From positions 472,122 through 536,121 of the forward strand of contig NZ_CADIJW010000001.1 in NCBI RefSeq assembly GCF_902859745.1: 64,000 nt of DNA. Direction: 5' to 3'. The notes beneath the pieces were generated by a model. The model worked only from the letters and a program-made list of their open reading frames with translations. It ran no database searches and had not been told where the DNA came from. This stretch comes from Achromobacter dolens (GTDB lineage Bacteria > Pseudomonadota > Gammaproteobacteria > Burkholderiales > Burkholderiaceae_B). Shown piece after piece: positions 10,868-20,758 of the stretch. The first letter of the stretch is position 1; every line of letters begins with the position of its first letter. A program made the position numbers and the translations under genes.

Positions 10868-13800
10868 ATGAAGTTTACCGATCTGTTCGTGCGCCGGCCG
10901 GTGCTGGCGCTGGTGGTCAGCACACTGCTGCTATTGATGGGGCTGCGCGCCCTGAGCGGCCTGCCGATCCGCCAGTACCCGCTGACCGAAAGCACCACCA
11001 TCACCATCACCACGCAGTACCCGGGCGCCTCGCCCGACCTGATGCAGGGCTTCGTCACCCAACCCATCGCGCAATCCGTCGCCACGGTCGAAGGCATCGA
11101 CTACCTGTCGTCGTCCTCGACCCAGGGCCGCAGCGTGATCACGGTGCGCATGAAGCTCAACGCCGAATCCAACAAGGCCATGACCGAGGTCATGGCCAAG
11201 GTCAACGAAGTCAAATACCGCCTGCCGCAGGACGCCTACGACCCGGTGCTGGTCAAGTCCGCCGGCGAGGCGACGGCCGTGGCCTACGTGGGGTTCTCCA
11301 GCTCGACCATGTCGCTGCCGGCGCTGACCGACTACCTGTCGCGCGTGGTGCAGCCGCAACTGTCGTCGATCGACGGCGTGGCCAGCGTGGAACTGTACGG
11401 CGGCCAGAAGCTGGCGATGCGGGTCTGGCTCGATCCCGACCGGCTGGCCGCGCGCGGCATCTCGGCCGGCGAACTGGCCGAGGCCCTGCGCCAGAACAAC
11501 GTGCAGGCGGCGCCCGGCCAGGCCAAGGGCCTGTATGTGGTGTCCAACATCAAGGTCAACACCGACCTGGTCAACGTGGCCGAATTCCGCGACATGGTGG
11601 TCAAGCGCGAGGGCGACGCCGTCGTGCGCCTGGGCGACGTGGCGACCGTGGAGCTGGGCGCGGCCTCGACCGACTCCAGCGGCCTGATGGATGGCGAGCC
11701 GGCCGTGTACTTCGGCCTGAACGCCACGCCGGTCGGCAACCCGCTGGTGATCGTCAAGCGCCTGAACGAGCTGCTGCCCAATATCAAGCAGAACCTGCCG
11801 CCGGGCACCAGCGTGCAGGTGCCGTTCGAGCTGGCGCGCTTCATCAGCGCCTCGATCGACGGCGTGGTGCACACGCTGATGGAAGCCATCGTCATCGTGG
11901 TGGCGGTGATCTTCCTGTGCCTGGGCTCGCTGCGCGCGGTGCTGATCCCGGTGATCACCATTCCGCTGTCGATGCTCGGGGGCGCGGCCATCATGGCGCT
12001 GTTCGGCTTCAGCGTGAACCTGCTGACGCTGCTGGCCATGGTGCTGGCCATCGGCCTGGTGGTGGACGACGCCATCGTGGTGGTCGAGAACGTGCACCGC
12101 CATATCGAGGAAGGCAAGTCGCCGGTGCGCGCGGCGCTGATCGGCGCGCGCGAAGTGGCCGGCCCGGTCATCGCCATGACCATCACGCTGGCGGCGGTGT
12201 ACGCGCCGATCGGCCTGATGGGCGGCCTCACCGGTTCGCTGTTCAAGGAATTCGCCTTCACGCTGGCGGGGGCGGTGGTGGTGTCGGGCGTGATCGCGCT
12301 GACGCTGTCGCCGGTGATGAGTTCGTTCCTGCTCAACAGCCACGTGTCCGAGGGCTGGATGGCGCGCCGCGCCGAGCACTTCTTCAATCGCCTGGGCCAG
12401 GCCTACGGCCGGCTGCTGGATGTGTCGCTGCATCACCGCTGGGTCACCGGCCTGCTGGCGGTGGCGGTGATGGCCAGCCTGCCGTTCCTGTACAACGCCG
12501 CCCAGCGCGAATTGGCGCCGGTCGAGGACCAGTCCACCGTGCTCACCGCGATCAAGTCGCCGCAGCACGCCAACATCGACTACGTCGAGAAGTTCGGCAA
12601 GAAGTGGGACGACGTGATGGCGACGCTGCCCGAGCAGAAGGGCCGCTGGCTCATCAACGGCTCGGACGGCGTCTCCAACAGCATCGGCGGCGTCGATTTC
12701 GTCGACTGGCACGAGCGCAAGCGCTCGGCTGACCAGATCCAGGCCGACATGCAGTCGATGGTCAACCAGATCGAGGGCAGCAACATCTTCGCCTTCCAGT
12801 TGCCGCCGCTGCCCGGCTCGACCGGCGGCCTGCCGGTGCAGATGGTCATCATGAGCGCGGCCGACTATCCGGTGGTGTACGAGGCCATGGAGAACCTGAA
12901 GCAGGCGGCGCGCGCCAGCGGCCTCTTCATGGTGGTCGACAGCGACCTGGACTACAACAACCCGGTGGTGCAACTGAAGGTGGACCGCGCCAAGGCCAAC
13001 AGCCTGGGCGTCACCATGAAGGCGGTGGGCGACACGCTGGCGGTGCTGGTGGGCGAGAACTACGTCAACCGCTTCGGCATGGACGGCCGCTCGTACGACG
13101 TGATCCCGCAGAGCCTGCGCCAGCAGCGCATCTCGCCCGAATCGCTGGCGCGGTACTACGTCAAGAGCGCCAGCGGCGCGCAGGTGCCGCTGTCGAACTT
13201 CGTGTCGGTGTCGATGGGCGTCGAGCCCAACAAGTTGACCCAGTTCAACCAGCTCAACGCCGCCACCTTCCAGGCCATCCCGATGCCGGGCGTGACCATG
13301 GGCGATGCGGTGCAGTTCCTGACGCGCCAGGCGCAGCAGTTGCCGGCCGGCTTCAGCTACGACTGGCAGTCGGACGCGCGCCAGTTCAGCCAGGAAGGCT
13401 CGGCGCTGATGATCACCTTCATCTTCGCCATCATCGTCATCTACCTGGTGCTGGCGGCGCAGTACGAAAGCCTGCGCGACCCGTTCATCATCCTGGTGAG
13501 CGTGCCGCTGTCGATCTGCGGCGCGCTGATCCCGCTGGCGCTGGGCATGGCGACCATCAACATCTACACCCAGATCGGGTTGGTGACGCTGATCGGGCTG
13601 ATCAGCAAGCACGGCATCCTGATGGTGGAGTTCGCCAACGAGATGCAGGTCAGCCACGGCCTGGACCGGCGCAGCGCCATGGAGCACGCCGCCCGCATCC
13701 GCCTGCGGCCGATCCTGATGACCACCGCCGCCATGGTGGTGGGCTTGATTCCGCTGCTGTTCGCCAGCGGCGCCGGCGCCCACAGCCGCTACAGCCTGGG

Positions 13801-13987
13801 GTTGGTGATCGTGGTCGGCATGCTGGTCGGCACGCTGTTCACGCTGTTCGTGCTGCCCACCGTCTACACCGTGCTGGCGCGCGACCACCGCGCCGCCAAC
13901 GACACGCCGCGCGCCCGTGAACTGGCCCGGGCGCAGGCCGAGGACGGACTGCCGGCGGCAACGTCGCGCCCGGCCGAATCGCATTGA
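10868..13987 (+). CDS. RND efflux inner-membrane permease (cassette 2), MexI-like
   Basis: A 1039-residue RND pump starting MKFTDLFVRRPVLALVVSTL, which is the N-terminus I associate with MexI-like pumps. Both halves are complete: TM4 proton-relay pair IGLVVDDAIVVVENV and the TM10 lysine in LIGLISKHGILMVEF are intact, so it should be active. The large periplasmic loops (about residues 30-335 and 560-870) carry substrate binding. It lies 16 bp after its adaptor gene with GGAG (10859-10862) as ribosome site and 10 bp before the outer-membrane gene, so it is in a three-gene operon. Substrate is unknown; MexGHI-OpmD exports phenazine precursors and other small molecules in Pseudomonas, but no mexG is present here. 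Confidence 0.92.
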   Translation: MKFTDLFVRRPVLALVVSTLLLLMGLRALSGLPIRQYPLTESTTITITTQYPGASPDLMQGFVTQPIAQSVATVEGIDYLSSSSTQGRSVITVRMKLNAESNKAMTEVMAKVNEVKYRLPQDAYDPVLVKSAGEATAVAYVGFSSSTMSLPALTDYLSRVVQPQLSSIDGVASVELYGGQKLAMRVWLDPDRLAARGISAGELAEALRQNNVQAAPGQAKGLYVVSNIKVNTDLVNVAEFRDMVVKREGDAVVRLGDVATVELGAASTDSSGLMDGEPAVYFGLNATPVGNPLVIVKRLNELLPNIKQNLPPGTSVQVPFELARFISASIDGVVHTLMEAIVIVVAVIFLCLGSLRAVLIPVITIPLSMLGGAAIMALFGFSVNLLTLLAMVLAIGLVVDDAIVVVENVHRHIEEGKSPVRAALIGAREVAGPVIAMTITLAAVYAPIGLMGGLTGSLFKEFAFTLAGAVVVSGVIALTLSPVMSSFLLNSHVSEGWMARRAEHFFNRLGQAYGRLLDVSLHHRWVTGLLAVAVMASLPFLYNAAQRELAPVEDQSTVLTAIKSPQHANIDYVEKFGKKWDDVMATLPEQKGRWLINGSDGVSNSIGGVDFVDWHERKRSADQIQADMQSMVNQIEGSNIFAFQLPPLPGSTGGLPVQMVIMSAADYPVVYEAMENLKQAARASGLFMVVDSDLDYNNPVVQLKVDRAKANSLGVTMKAVGDTLAVLVGENYVNRFGMDGRSYDVIPQSLRQQRISPESLARYYVKSASGAQVPLSNFVSVSMGVEPNKLTQFNQLNAATFQAIPMPGVTMGDAVQFLTRQAQQLPAGFSYDWQSDARQFSQEGSALMITFIFAIIVIYLVLAAQYESLRDPFIILVSVPLSICGALIPLALGMATINIYTQIGLVTLIGLISKHGILMVEFANEMQVSHGLDRRSAMEHAARIRLRPILMTTAAMVVGLIPLLFASGAGAHSRYSLGLVIVVGMLVGTLFTLFVLPTVYTVLARDHRAANDTPRARELARAQAEDGLPAATSRPAESH

Positions 13988-13997
13988 GGAACCGATC

Positions 13998-15467
13998 ATG
14001 AAACATCCCGACCTGTCCAAACGCCTGCGTCGCGGCACCCTGGCGCTGCTGGCCGCGCTGGCCACCGCCGGCTGCGCCGTCGGTCCCGACTATCAGAAAC
14101 CCCAGGCAGCGCCGGTGGCGCTGGCCAGTCCCGAGCAGGCGCTGTTCTCCACCGACCGGGTGCAGCAGGATTGGTGGAAGCAGTTGCAGGATCCGCAGTT
14201 GGACCGCCTGGTGGTCCTGGCGCTGCAACGCAACCACGACATCCGCATCGCCCAGGCCCGCCTGGCCGAGTCGCGCGCGGTGCTGGATGAGAAGGAACTC
14301 GACCAGTTCCCCACCGTGACGCTGGGCGGGCGCTTCGAGCGCAGCCTGTCGCAGGCCAATCCCGGCAACGCGGGCGAGCGCAACCTCGCCAAGAGCTACC
14401 GCGCCGGCTTTGACGCCGCCTGGGAGATCGACCTGTTCGGCCGCCTGCGCCGCGCGGCCGAGGGCGCGGCGGCGCGCAGCGAGGCCCAGGCCGCCGACCT
14501 GGCGCAGGCCCGCATCGTGGTGGTGGCCGAGGTGGCGCGCAACTACTTCGAGCTGCGCGGCGCCGAACAACGCCTGGCGGTGGCGCGCGCCAACCTGGAC
14601 AGTCAGCGCGACAGCCTGCGCATCATCCAGGCCATGGTGTCGGCCGGCCGCGGCGACGAGGGCGACCTGGCCAGCGCGCGCGCCGAACTCGAAACCGTGC
14701 AGGCCAGCGTGCCGCCGCAGGAAACCGCGCGGCGCCTGGCGCTGTACCGCCTGGCGGTGCTGGCCGGGCTGAGGCCGGTGGAACTGGGCGAACTGGACGC
14801 GGCCACGCCGCAGCCGCCGCTGGCGGCGCGCCTGCCGATCGGCGACGTCGGCGCCTTGCTGTCGCGTCGTCCCGACATCCGGGCGGCCGAGCGCAACATG
14901 GCGGCGGCCAATGCCGACGTGGGCGTGGCCACCGCCGAGCTGTATCCGCGCATCGATCTGGGCGGATTCCTGGGCTTCGTGGCCCTGCGCGGCGCCGATT
15001 TCGGCAGCGCTTCCAGCCGCGCCTTCAGCGTGGCGTCCGGCGTCAACTGGCCGGCCTTCCACCTGCCTACCGCGCTGGCGCGCAAGCGCGCGGCGCAGGC
15101 GCGTTCGCTGGGCGAGGTGGCGCGCTACGAACAGACCGTGCTGCAGGCGGTCGAGGAACTGGAGGGCGCGCTGACGCAGTATGGCCAGACCCAGCAGCGG
15201 CTCGGCAATCTGGCGCAGGCGGCCGCCCACAGCGCCCGGGCGGCGGAACTGGCGCGCCTGCGCTACCGCGAAGGCGGCACGCCGTACCTGACGGTGCTGG
15301 ACGCGCAGCGCACGCAACTGCGGGCGCAGGACGCGGTGGCGCAGGCCGAAACGGCCTCCTACACCAGCCTGGTCGCGCTCTACAAGGCGCTGGGCGGCGG
15401 CTGGGAGGCGCCGTCGGAAACCGAGACCCCGCGAGCGCAGTCGCCCGCGCCCGCGCCGGCCGGCTGA
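13998..15467 (+). CDS. RND efflux outer-membrane channel lipoprotein (cassette 2)
   Basis: A 489-residue NodT/OprM-family outer-membrane factor. Signal peptide and lipobox ATAGC put the lipidated Cys at residue 26, followed by VGPDYQKP, the usual start of mature OprM-type proteins. Two efflux repeats are visible, with WEIDLFGRLRRA in the first and SRRPDIRAAERNMAAANADVG in the second. It forms the outer duct for the adaptor and permease encoded directly upstream. ATG 13998 has GAGGA upstream; a longer in-frame start at 13917 lies within the permease gene and is unlikely. The C-terminus is extended by an Ala/Pro-rich tail. Confidence 0.9.
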   Translation: MKHPDLSKRLRRGTLALLAALATAGCAVGPDYQKPQAAPVALASPEQALFSTDRVQQDWWKQLQDPQLDRLVVLALQRNHDIRIAQARLAESRAVLDEKELDQFPTVTLGGRFERSLSQANPGNAGERNLAKSYRAGFDAAWEIDLFGRLRRAAEGAAARSEAQAADLAQARIVVVAEVARNYFELRGAEQRLAVARANLDSQRDSLRIIQAMVSAGRGDEGDLASARAELETVQASVPPQETARRLALYRLAVLAGLRPVELGELDAATPQPPLAARLPIGDVGALLSRRPDIRAAERNMAAANADVGVATAELYPRIDLGGFLGFVALRGADFGSASSRAFSVASGVNWPAFHLPTALARKRAAQARSLGEVARYEQTVLQAVEELEGALTQYGQTQQRLGNLAQAAAHSARAAELARLRYREGGTPYLTVLDAQRTQLRAQDAVAQAETASYTSLVALYKALGGGWEAPSETETPRAQSPAPAPAG

Positions 15468-15520
15468 CTGACGGGCGCGGTTCGTGGCACCATAAGGGCT
15501 TGGCGCCCATCCGATCTTCC

Positions 15521-16183
15521 ATGTCCGACGACACTCTGTCCCATCCCATTTCCTGGCAACCGCACCAGCCGGCGGACCGCGTGCTCATGACGCTCAAGAC
15601 GCGCGGCCCGCAGTCGGTCGCGGTCATCGCCAAGGCGCTCGACGTCACGGCCGAGGCGGTGCGCCAGCAGATGGCGCGGCTGCACGCGGATGGGCTGGTG
15701 GATTCCGAAAGCCGCAGCGCGGGGCGCGGCCGCCCCACGCAGATCTGGTTCCTGACCGATGCCGGCCAGCGCCGCTTCCCCGACACGCACGCCGACATGA
15801 CGGTGCAGATGATCAACGCCGTGCGCCAGGTGTTCGGCGAGGAAGGCGTTGACAAGCTGATCGCGGTGCGCGAGGCCGCCATGCTGGCGAACTACCGGCA
15901 GGGGCTCGAGGGCGCGCAAGACCTGCAGCAACGGCTCGAATGCCTGGCGCGGGTGCGCTCGGCCGAGGGCTACATGGCCGAGATGCGCCGCGACGGCGAC
16001 GACTTCCTGTTCATCGAAAACCACTGTCCGATCTGTGCGGCGGCCCAGGCCTGCATGGGCTTTTGCCGCAGCGAACTGGAATTGTTCCGGCAGGTGCTGG
16101 GGGATGAGGTGCGCGTCGAGCGAGAAGAGCACATCCTGCTGGGCGCGCGCCGCTGCGCCTACCGCGTCAGCGCGCGCGCCTGA
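15521..16183 (+). CDS. SufR-like HTH regulator with C-terminal cysteine cluster
   Basis: A 220-residue protein of the COG2345 type. The N-terminal winged helix (about residues 18-85: VLMTLKTRGPQSVAVIAKAL, then TAEAVRQQMARLHADGLV) resembles ArsR/MarR/DeoR folds. The C-terminal part has cysteines at 169, 172, 178, 182 and 212 (NHCPICAAAQACMGFC, later RRCAYRV), the arrangement expected of the SufR-like group that binds an Fe-S cluster. The role is therefore probably an iron-sulfur or redox-responsive transcription factor. It lies 53 bp after the efflux channel gene on the same strand, so it may be partly cotranscribed with cassette 2. I preferred ATG 15521 over TTG 15500; neither has a strong ribosome site. 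Confidence 0.75.
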   Translation: MSDDTLSHPISWQPHQPADRVLMTLKTRGPQSVAVIAKALDVTAEAVRQQMARLHADGLVDSESRSAGRGRPTQIWFLTDAGQRRFPDTHADMTVQMINAVRQVFGEEGVDKLIAVREAAMLANYRQGLEGAQDLQQRLECLARVRSAEGYMAEMRRDGDDFLFIENHCPICAAAQACMGFCRSELELFRQVLGDEVRVEREEHILLGARRCAYRVSARA

Positions 16184-16184
16184 T

Positions 16185-16210
16185 CGCCGCGGCCGCCGCA
16201 CCCCGCGGCG
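16185..16210. terminator. GC-rich hairpin between convergent genes
   Basis: Perfect 8-bp arms CGCCGCGG/CCGCGGCG separated by 10 nt, between the stop of the SufR-like gene and the stop of oprZ. No T-tract, so termination is only possible. Confidence 0.35.
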
Positions 16211-16226
16211 TCAAGGCCGGGCCGCG

Positions 16227-17618
16227 TCAGGACGCCGGCGATGCGCCGTCGTCCCATCCCCCCAGCGCCTTGTACAGATCCACCGCATTGACCAGCCGGC
16301 GCTGCTGCAGCCGGATGTACTCCTGCTCGGATTCGAACAGGCTGCGCTGGGCCTCCAGCATCTCCAGGTAGTTCGCCACCCCGCGCGCATAGCGCCGCTC
16401 GGCCAGCCGCTGGCGTTCGCGGTCGGCGTCGCGCACCTTGCGCTGGGCCTCGATCTGGTCGCGTAGCGCGTCGCGCGCCGACAGGGCGTCGGCCACGTCG
16501 CGGAAAGCCGCCTGGATGCTGCCTTCGTACTGCGCCACCGCGATGTGCTTGCGGGTCTCGGCCAGCGACAGGTTGGCGCGGTTGCGTCCAGCGTTGAAGA
16601 TTGGCAGCGTCAGCCGCGGCGCGAAGGTCCAGCCGCCGGTGCCGCCGCTGAACAGATCCGAAAAGCGGTCGGCGGTGGTGCCGATGTCGGTGGTGAGCTG
16701 CACCGAGGGGAAGAACGCCGCGCGCGCCGCGCCGATGTCGGCGTTGGCCGCGCGCAGCGCCTGCTCCGCCTGGCGCAGATCGGGGCGGCGCGTCAGCAGT
16801 TCGGACGGCAGGCCGGCCGCCAGCGGCATCAGGCTCTGGCTCTCCAGTGGCGCCGGATCGACGCCGAGCGGCAGCGCGAAATCGCCCGCCAGCAGGCCCA
16901 GCGCGTGCCGCGCCAGGCTGGCTTCGCGGGTCAGCTCGGCGCGCGTGGCGCGCGAGCTCTCCACCAGCATCTGCGCGGTGCGCAGGCCGATGGCGGTCTC
17001 CAGCCCGGCGTCGTAGCGGCGCCGGGTCAGCTTGAGAGAGGTCTCGCGCAGCGCCAGCGTGTCGTCGGTCAGGCGCAGTTGCTCGGCCAGCGAGCGCTGG
17101 TTGAAGTAGGCCGTGGCCGTTTCCGCCACCAGCGCCAGCGTCGCGGCGCGGTGCGCCTCCTCGCTGGCCAGGTAGCGCGCCAGCGCGGCCTCCGACAGGC
17201 TCCGCACCCGGCCGAAGAAATCCAGTTCGAAGGCGGTGATGCCGACGGCGGCGCGATAACGGCTGGACACCGCCGTGCCGGACTGGCCCGGTTCGGTAAA
17301 GCGGCCGCGGCTGAATTCGCCGCTGGCGTCGATCGCCGGCAGGCGCTCGGACTGCTGCACGCCGTACAGCGCGCGCGCCTCCTCGATGCGCAATGCCGCC
17401 ACCCGCAGGTCGCGGTTGTTGGCCAGCGCGGCCGTGATCCAGGCCTGCAGCGCGGGGTCGTTGAAATAGGCGCGCCAGTCCTGTGGCGCGGCGGCCTGGC
17501 CGGGCTGCGCCGGCGTGTCGTACCGCGCCGGCACCGGCGCCGCGGGGCGCTCATGGGTGGGCGCCAGCGAGCAGCCGGACAGCGCCAGCGCCAGCAGGGT
17601 CATTGCCACGGGTTTCAT
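16227..17618 (-). CDS. oprZ: RND efflux outer-membrane channel OprZ (cassette 3)
   Basis: A 463-residue OprM-family lipoprotein with lipobox LSGC (Cys 16) and the mature start SLAPTHERP. Both outer-membrane efflux repeats are present (FELDFFGRVRSLSEAALARY; LLTRRPDLRQAEQALRAANA). It is the last gene of the axyX-axyY-oprZ operon, its ATG overlapping the permease stop by 4 nt; a much longer frame upstream inside the permease gene is a shadow. Named by context: an MexXY-like adaptor and permease with a divergent MexZ-like repressor is the axyXY-oprZ arrangement known from Achromobacter, where the pump exports aminoglycosides, some tetracyclines, macrolides and fluoroquinolones. Confidence 0.85.
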   Translation of the reverse strand: MKPVAMTLLALALSGCSLAPTHERPAAPVPARYDTPAQPGQAAAPQDWRAYFNDPALQAWITAALANNRDLRVAALRIEEARALYGVQQSERLPAIDASGEFSRGRFTEPGQSGTAVSSRYRAAVGITAFELDFFGRVRSLSEAALARYLASEEAHRAATLALVAETATAYFNQRSLAEQLRLTDDTLALRETSLKLTRRRYDAGLETAIGLRTAQMLVESSRATRAELTREASLARHALGLLAGDFALPLGVDPAPLESQSLMPLAAGLPSELLTRRPDLRQAEQALRAANADIGAARAAFFPSVQLTTDIGTTADRFSDLFSGGTGGWTFAPRLTLPIFNAGRNRANLSLAETRKHIAVAQYEGSIQAAFRDVADALSARDALRDQIEAQRKVRDADRERQRLAERRYARGVANYLEMLEAQRSLFESEQEYIRLQQRRLVNAVDLYKALGGWDDGASPAS

Positions 17619-20600
17619 GGCGTCGTCTCCAGCGGTTCGCGGCCCTCGGGGCGCGCGGGGCGGGCGCGCATGCCGACCATGCGCCCCACGATGAGAAAGA
17701 ACAGCGGCACCAGGAACACCGCCAGCACGGTCGCGGTGATGATCCCGCCCAGCACGCCGGTGCCGATGGCGGCCTGCGCGCCCGAGGCGGCGCCGCTGGC
17801 CAGCGCCAGCGGCAGCACGCCCACGCCGAAGGCCAGCGAGGTCATCACGATCGGCCGCAGCCGCAGCCGCGCCGCTTCCAGCGTGGCGGACAGGATGCCC
17901 TGGCCGTCGCGCACCAGGTCCTTGGCCACTTCCACGATCAGGATCGCGTTCTTGGCCGACAGGCCGATGGTGGCGATCAGGCCGACCTTGAAGTAGATGT
18001 CGTTGGGCATGCCGCGCACGGTCACCCCCAGCAGCGCGCCGATCACGCCCAGCGGCACCACCAGGATCACCGCCAGCGGGATCGACCAGCTTTCGTACAG
18101 GGCCGCCAGCGCCAGGAACACGATCAGCACCGACAGCGCGAACAGCACCGGCGCCTGGTTGCCGGACAGCCGCTCTTCGTATGACTGGCCCGACCAGTCG
18201 AAGCCGATGCCGCGCGGCAGCTCGGCCGCCAGCGCCTCCATGGCGCGCATGGCCTCGCCGCTGCTGTGGCCCGGCGCCGCCGAGCCGTTGATGGTGAACG
18301 ACGGGAAACCGTTGTAGCGGTTCAGTTGCGGCGGCCCCATCGACCACTTCAGCGTGGCGAACGCCGACAGCGGCACCATCTGGCCCTGCAGGTTGCGCAC
18401 GTGCAGGCGCGAGATGTCGTCCACATCCACGCGACGCTTGCCGTCGGCCTGCACGGTCACGCGCCGCACCTGGCCGTTGAGCATGAAGTCGCCGATGTAG
18501 TCCGAGCCATACATCACCGCCAGCGCGGTGTTGATCTCGTCGATCGGCACGCCCATGGCCTGCGCCTTGTCGCGGTCGACGCGCAACTGCAGTTGCGGCG
18601 CCTCTTCCTGGCCGGCGAACACCACGTCCGTCAGCGCCGGATGCTCGGCCGCCGCCGCCAGCAGTTTCTGCCGCGCCTGCGTCAAGGCCTCATAGCCCAG
18701 GCCGCCGCGGTCCTGCAGCCGGAAGTCGAAACCCGAGGTCGATCCCAGGTCCGGCAGCGGCGGCGAGTTGAGCGCGAACACCATCAGGTTCTTGCGGTCG
18801 GCAAAGGCCTCGTTGATGCGCTTGACCACCGCATCGACGTGCAGCGAGGCATCGCGCCGCTCCTTCCAGTCCTTGAGCGTGACGAAGAACATGGCCGAGT
18901 TCGGGCCGCTGCCGTACTGGCTGAAACCGTTGACCGAATACACGTACTGCACCGGCTCGTGCTCCATCATGTAGCGCTCGACGTCCTTGACCACGGCCAT
19001 GGTCTCGGCCTGCGGCGAGCCTTGCGGCAGGATCACCATGGCCATGAAGCTGCCCTGGTCCTCGTCGGGCAGGAACGACGACGGCAGCCGCGCGAACAGC
19101 AGCGCCGCCACGCCGATCACCAGCGCGTAGGCCAGCCCGAAGCGCGCCGGCCGTGCCAGCACGTCGGCCACGCGCGCCGTATAGCGCGTGGTCAGGCGCG
19201 CGAAGGCGCGGTTGAACCAGCCGAAGAAGCCGCGCTTTTCGTGGTGGCCGGCCGGGATCGGTTTCAACAGGCTGGCGCACAGCGCCGGCGTCAGCGACAG
19301 CGCCAGGAAGGCCGAGAAGGCGATCGACACCGCCAGCGTCACGGCGAACTGGCGGTAGATGTTGCCCACCGCGCCGTCGAAGAAAGCCATCGGCACGAAC
19401 ACCGACACCAGCACGACGGTGATGCCGACGATGGCGCCGCTGATCTGGCCCATCGCCTTGACCGTGGCGTCATGCGGCGACAGGCCTTCCTCGGCCATGA
19501 TGCGCTCGACGTTCTCGACCACCACGATGGCGTCGTCCACCAGGATGCCGATGGCCAGCACCATGCCGAACATCGTCAGCACGTTGATCGAATAGCCCAG
19601 CCCCAGCATCACCCCCAGCGTGCCCAGCAGCGCCACCGGCACCACCAGCGTCGGGATCAGCGTGGCGCGCAGGTTCTGCATGAACAGGTACATCACGCAG
19701 AACACCAGCGCCACCGCCTCCAGCAGCGTCATCAGCACCTTCTTGATCGATATCTCCACGAAGGTGGAAGTCTCGTACGGAATGTCCCAGCTCACGCCCG
19801 GCGGGAAATATTGCGCCAGCTCGCGCATGGTCTCGCGGATGCGGCGGGTGGTCTCGACCGCGTTCGAGCCGGGCGCCAGCTTGATGCCCAGGCCGGTGCC
19901 CGTCATGCCGTTGACGCGCGACAGGTACATGTAGTCGGTGCCGCCCAGTTCCACCCGCGCCACGTCCTTCAGGCGCAGGGTCGCGCCGTCCGGCAGCGCC
20001 CGCAGCGGGATGTTGGCGAACTGCTCGGGCGTGTGCAGCGATTCGCCCGCCACGATGCTGGCGTTCAACGGCGCATCCTTGGGCACGGCCTGGTTGCCGA
20101 GCTCGCCGATGGTGACGCGCGCATTGTGGCTGCGCAGGGCCGAGACGATGTCGCCCGGCGTCAGCGACAGGGCGGTGAGCTTGGCCGGATCCGGCCAGAT
20201 GCGCATCGCCGCTTCCGCGCCGAACGACTGCACCTTGCCCACGCCCTCGACCCGCCGCAGCGCCTGCAGCACGTTGGAGGCCGCCAGTTCACCCAGTTGC
20301 ATGTCATCGAGGCTGCCGTCGGACTTCAACGACACCACCAGTTGGATGTTGTCCGCCGCCTTTTCCACCCGCACGCCGTCGCGCCGCACGGATTCCGGCA
20401 GGCGCGGCTCGACCGCCTTCAGGCGGTTCTGCACTTCCACCGCCGCGATGTCGGGGTTGGTGCCCTGCTTGAAGGTCAGGTTGATGCTGGCCCAGCCGGT
20501 CGAGTCGCTGCTGGACGAGGTGTACATCAGCCCCGGCGCGCCGTTCATCTCGCGTTCGATGATGGCGGTGACGGCTTCCTCGACCACCTTGGCCGAGGCG

Positions 20601-20752
20601 CCGGGATAGCTGGCGCCGATGTTGACGACGGGCGGAGCGATGTCCGGATACTGCGCCACCGGCAGCGCACGGATCGACAACAGGCCGATCAGCGCGATCA
20701 GCAGCGAGATCACCCACGCGAAGACGGGGCGATCGATAAAGAAACGCGCCAT
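17615..20752 (-). CDS. axyY: RND multidrug efflux permease AxyY (MexY-like, cassette 3)
   Basis: A 1045-residue RND pump of the MexY/AcrB/AdeB group: MARFFIDRPVFAWVISLLIA at the N-terminus, TM4 acidic pair AIGILVDDAIVVVENVER and TM10 lysine in GLSAKNAILIVEV are intact. The porter-domain DQGSFMAMVILPQGS segment is typical of this group. It is expected to be a trimer in the inner membrane, driven by the proton gradient, working with AxyX and OprZ. It follows axyX by 6 bp and overlaps oprZ by ATGA. Identity with AxyY is inferred from the locus (divergent MexZ-like repressor with Val29) and from the sequence type, not from an alignment. Confidence 0.88.
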   Translation of the reverse strand: MARFFIDRPVFAWVISLLIALIGLLSIRALPVAQYPDIAPPVVNIGASYPGASAKVVEEAVTAIIEREMNGAPGLMYTSSSSDSTGWASINLTFKQGTNPDIAAVEVQNRLKAVEPRLPESVRRDGVRVEKAADNIQLVVSLKSDGSLDDMQLGELAASNVLQALRRVEGVGKVQSFGAEAAMRIWPDPAKLTALSLTPGDIVSALRSHNARVTIGELGNQAVPKDAPLNASIVAGESLHTPEQFANIPLRALPDGATLRLKDVARVELGGTDYMYLSRVNGMTGTGLGIKLAPGSNAVETTRRIRETMRELAQYFPPGVSWDIPYETSTFVEISIKKVLMTLLEAVALVFCVMYLFMQNLRATLIPTLVVPVALLGTLGVMLGLGYSINVLTMFGMVLAIGILVDDAIVVVENVERIMAEEGLSPHDATVKAMGQISGAIVGITVVLVSVFVPMAFFDGAVGNIYRQFAVTLAVSIAFSAFLALSLTPALCASLLKPIPAGHHEKRGFFGWFNRAFARLTTRYTARVADVLARPARFGLAYALVIGVAALLFARLPSSFLPDEDQGSFMAMVILPQGSPQAETMAVVKDVERYMMEHEPVQYVYSVNGFSQYGSGPNSAMFFVTLKDWKERRDASLHVDAVVKRINEAFADRKNLMVFALNSPPLPDLGSTSGFDFRLQDRGGLGYEALTQARQKLLAAAAEHPALTDVVFAGQEEAPQLQLRVDRDKAQAMGVPIDEINTALAVMYGSDYIGDFMLNGQVRRVTVQADGKRRVDVDDISRLHVRNLQGQMVPLSAFATLKWSMGPPQLNRYNGFPSFTINGSAAPGHSSGEAMRAMEALAAELPRGIGFDWSGQSYEERLSGNQAPVLFALSVLIVFLALAALYESWSIPLAVILVVPLGVIGALLGVTVRGMPNDIYFKVGLIATIGLSAKNAILIVEVAKDLVRDGQGILSATLEAARLRLRPIVMTSLAFGVGVLPLALASGAASGAQAAIGTGVLGGIITATVLAVFLVPLFFLIVGRMVGMRARPARPEGREPLETTP

Positions 20753-20758
20753 GGCGGT

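Noticed and set aside
10931-14065. 1044-codon minus-strand open frame opposite the cassette-2 permease
   Set aside because: Antisense shadow with the same low-complexity composition.
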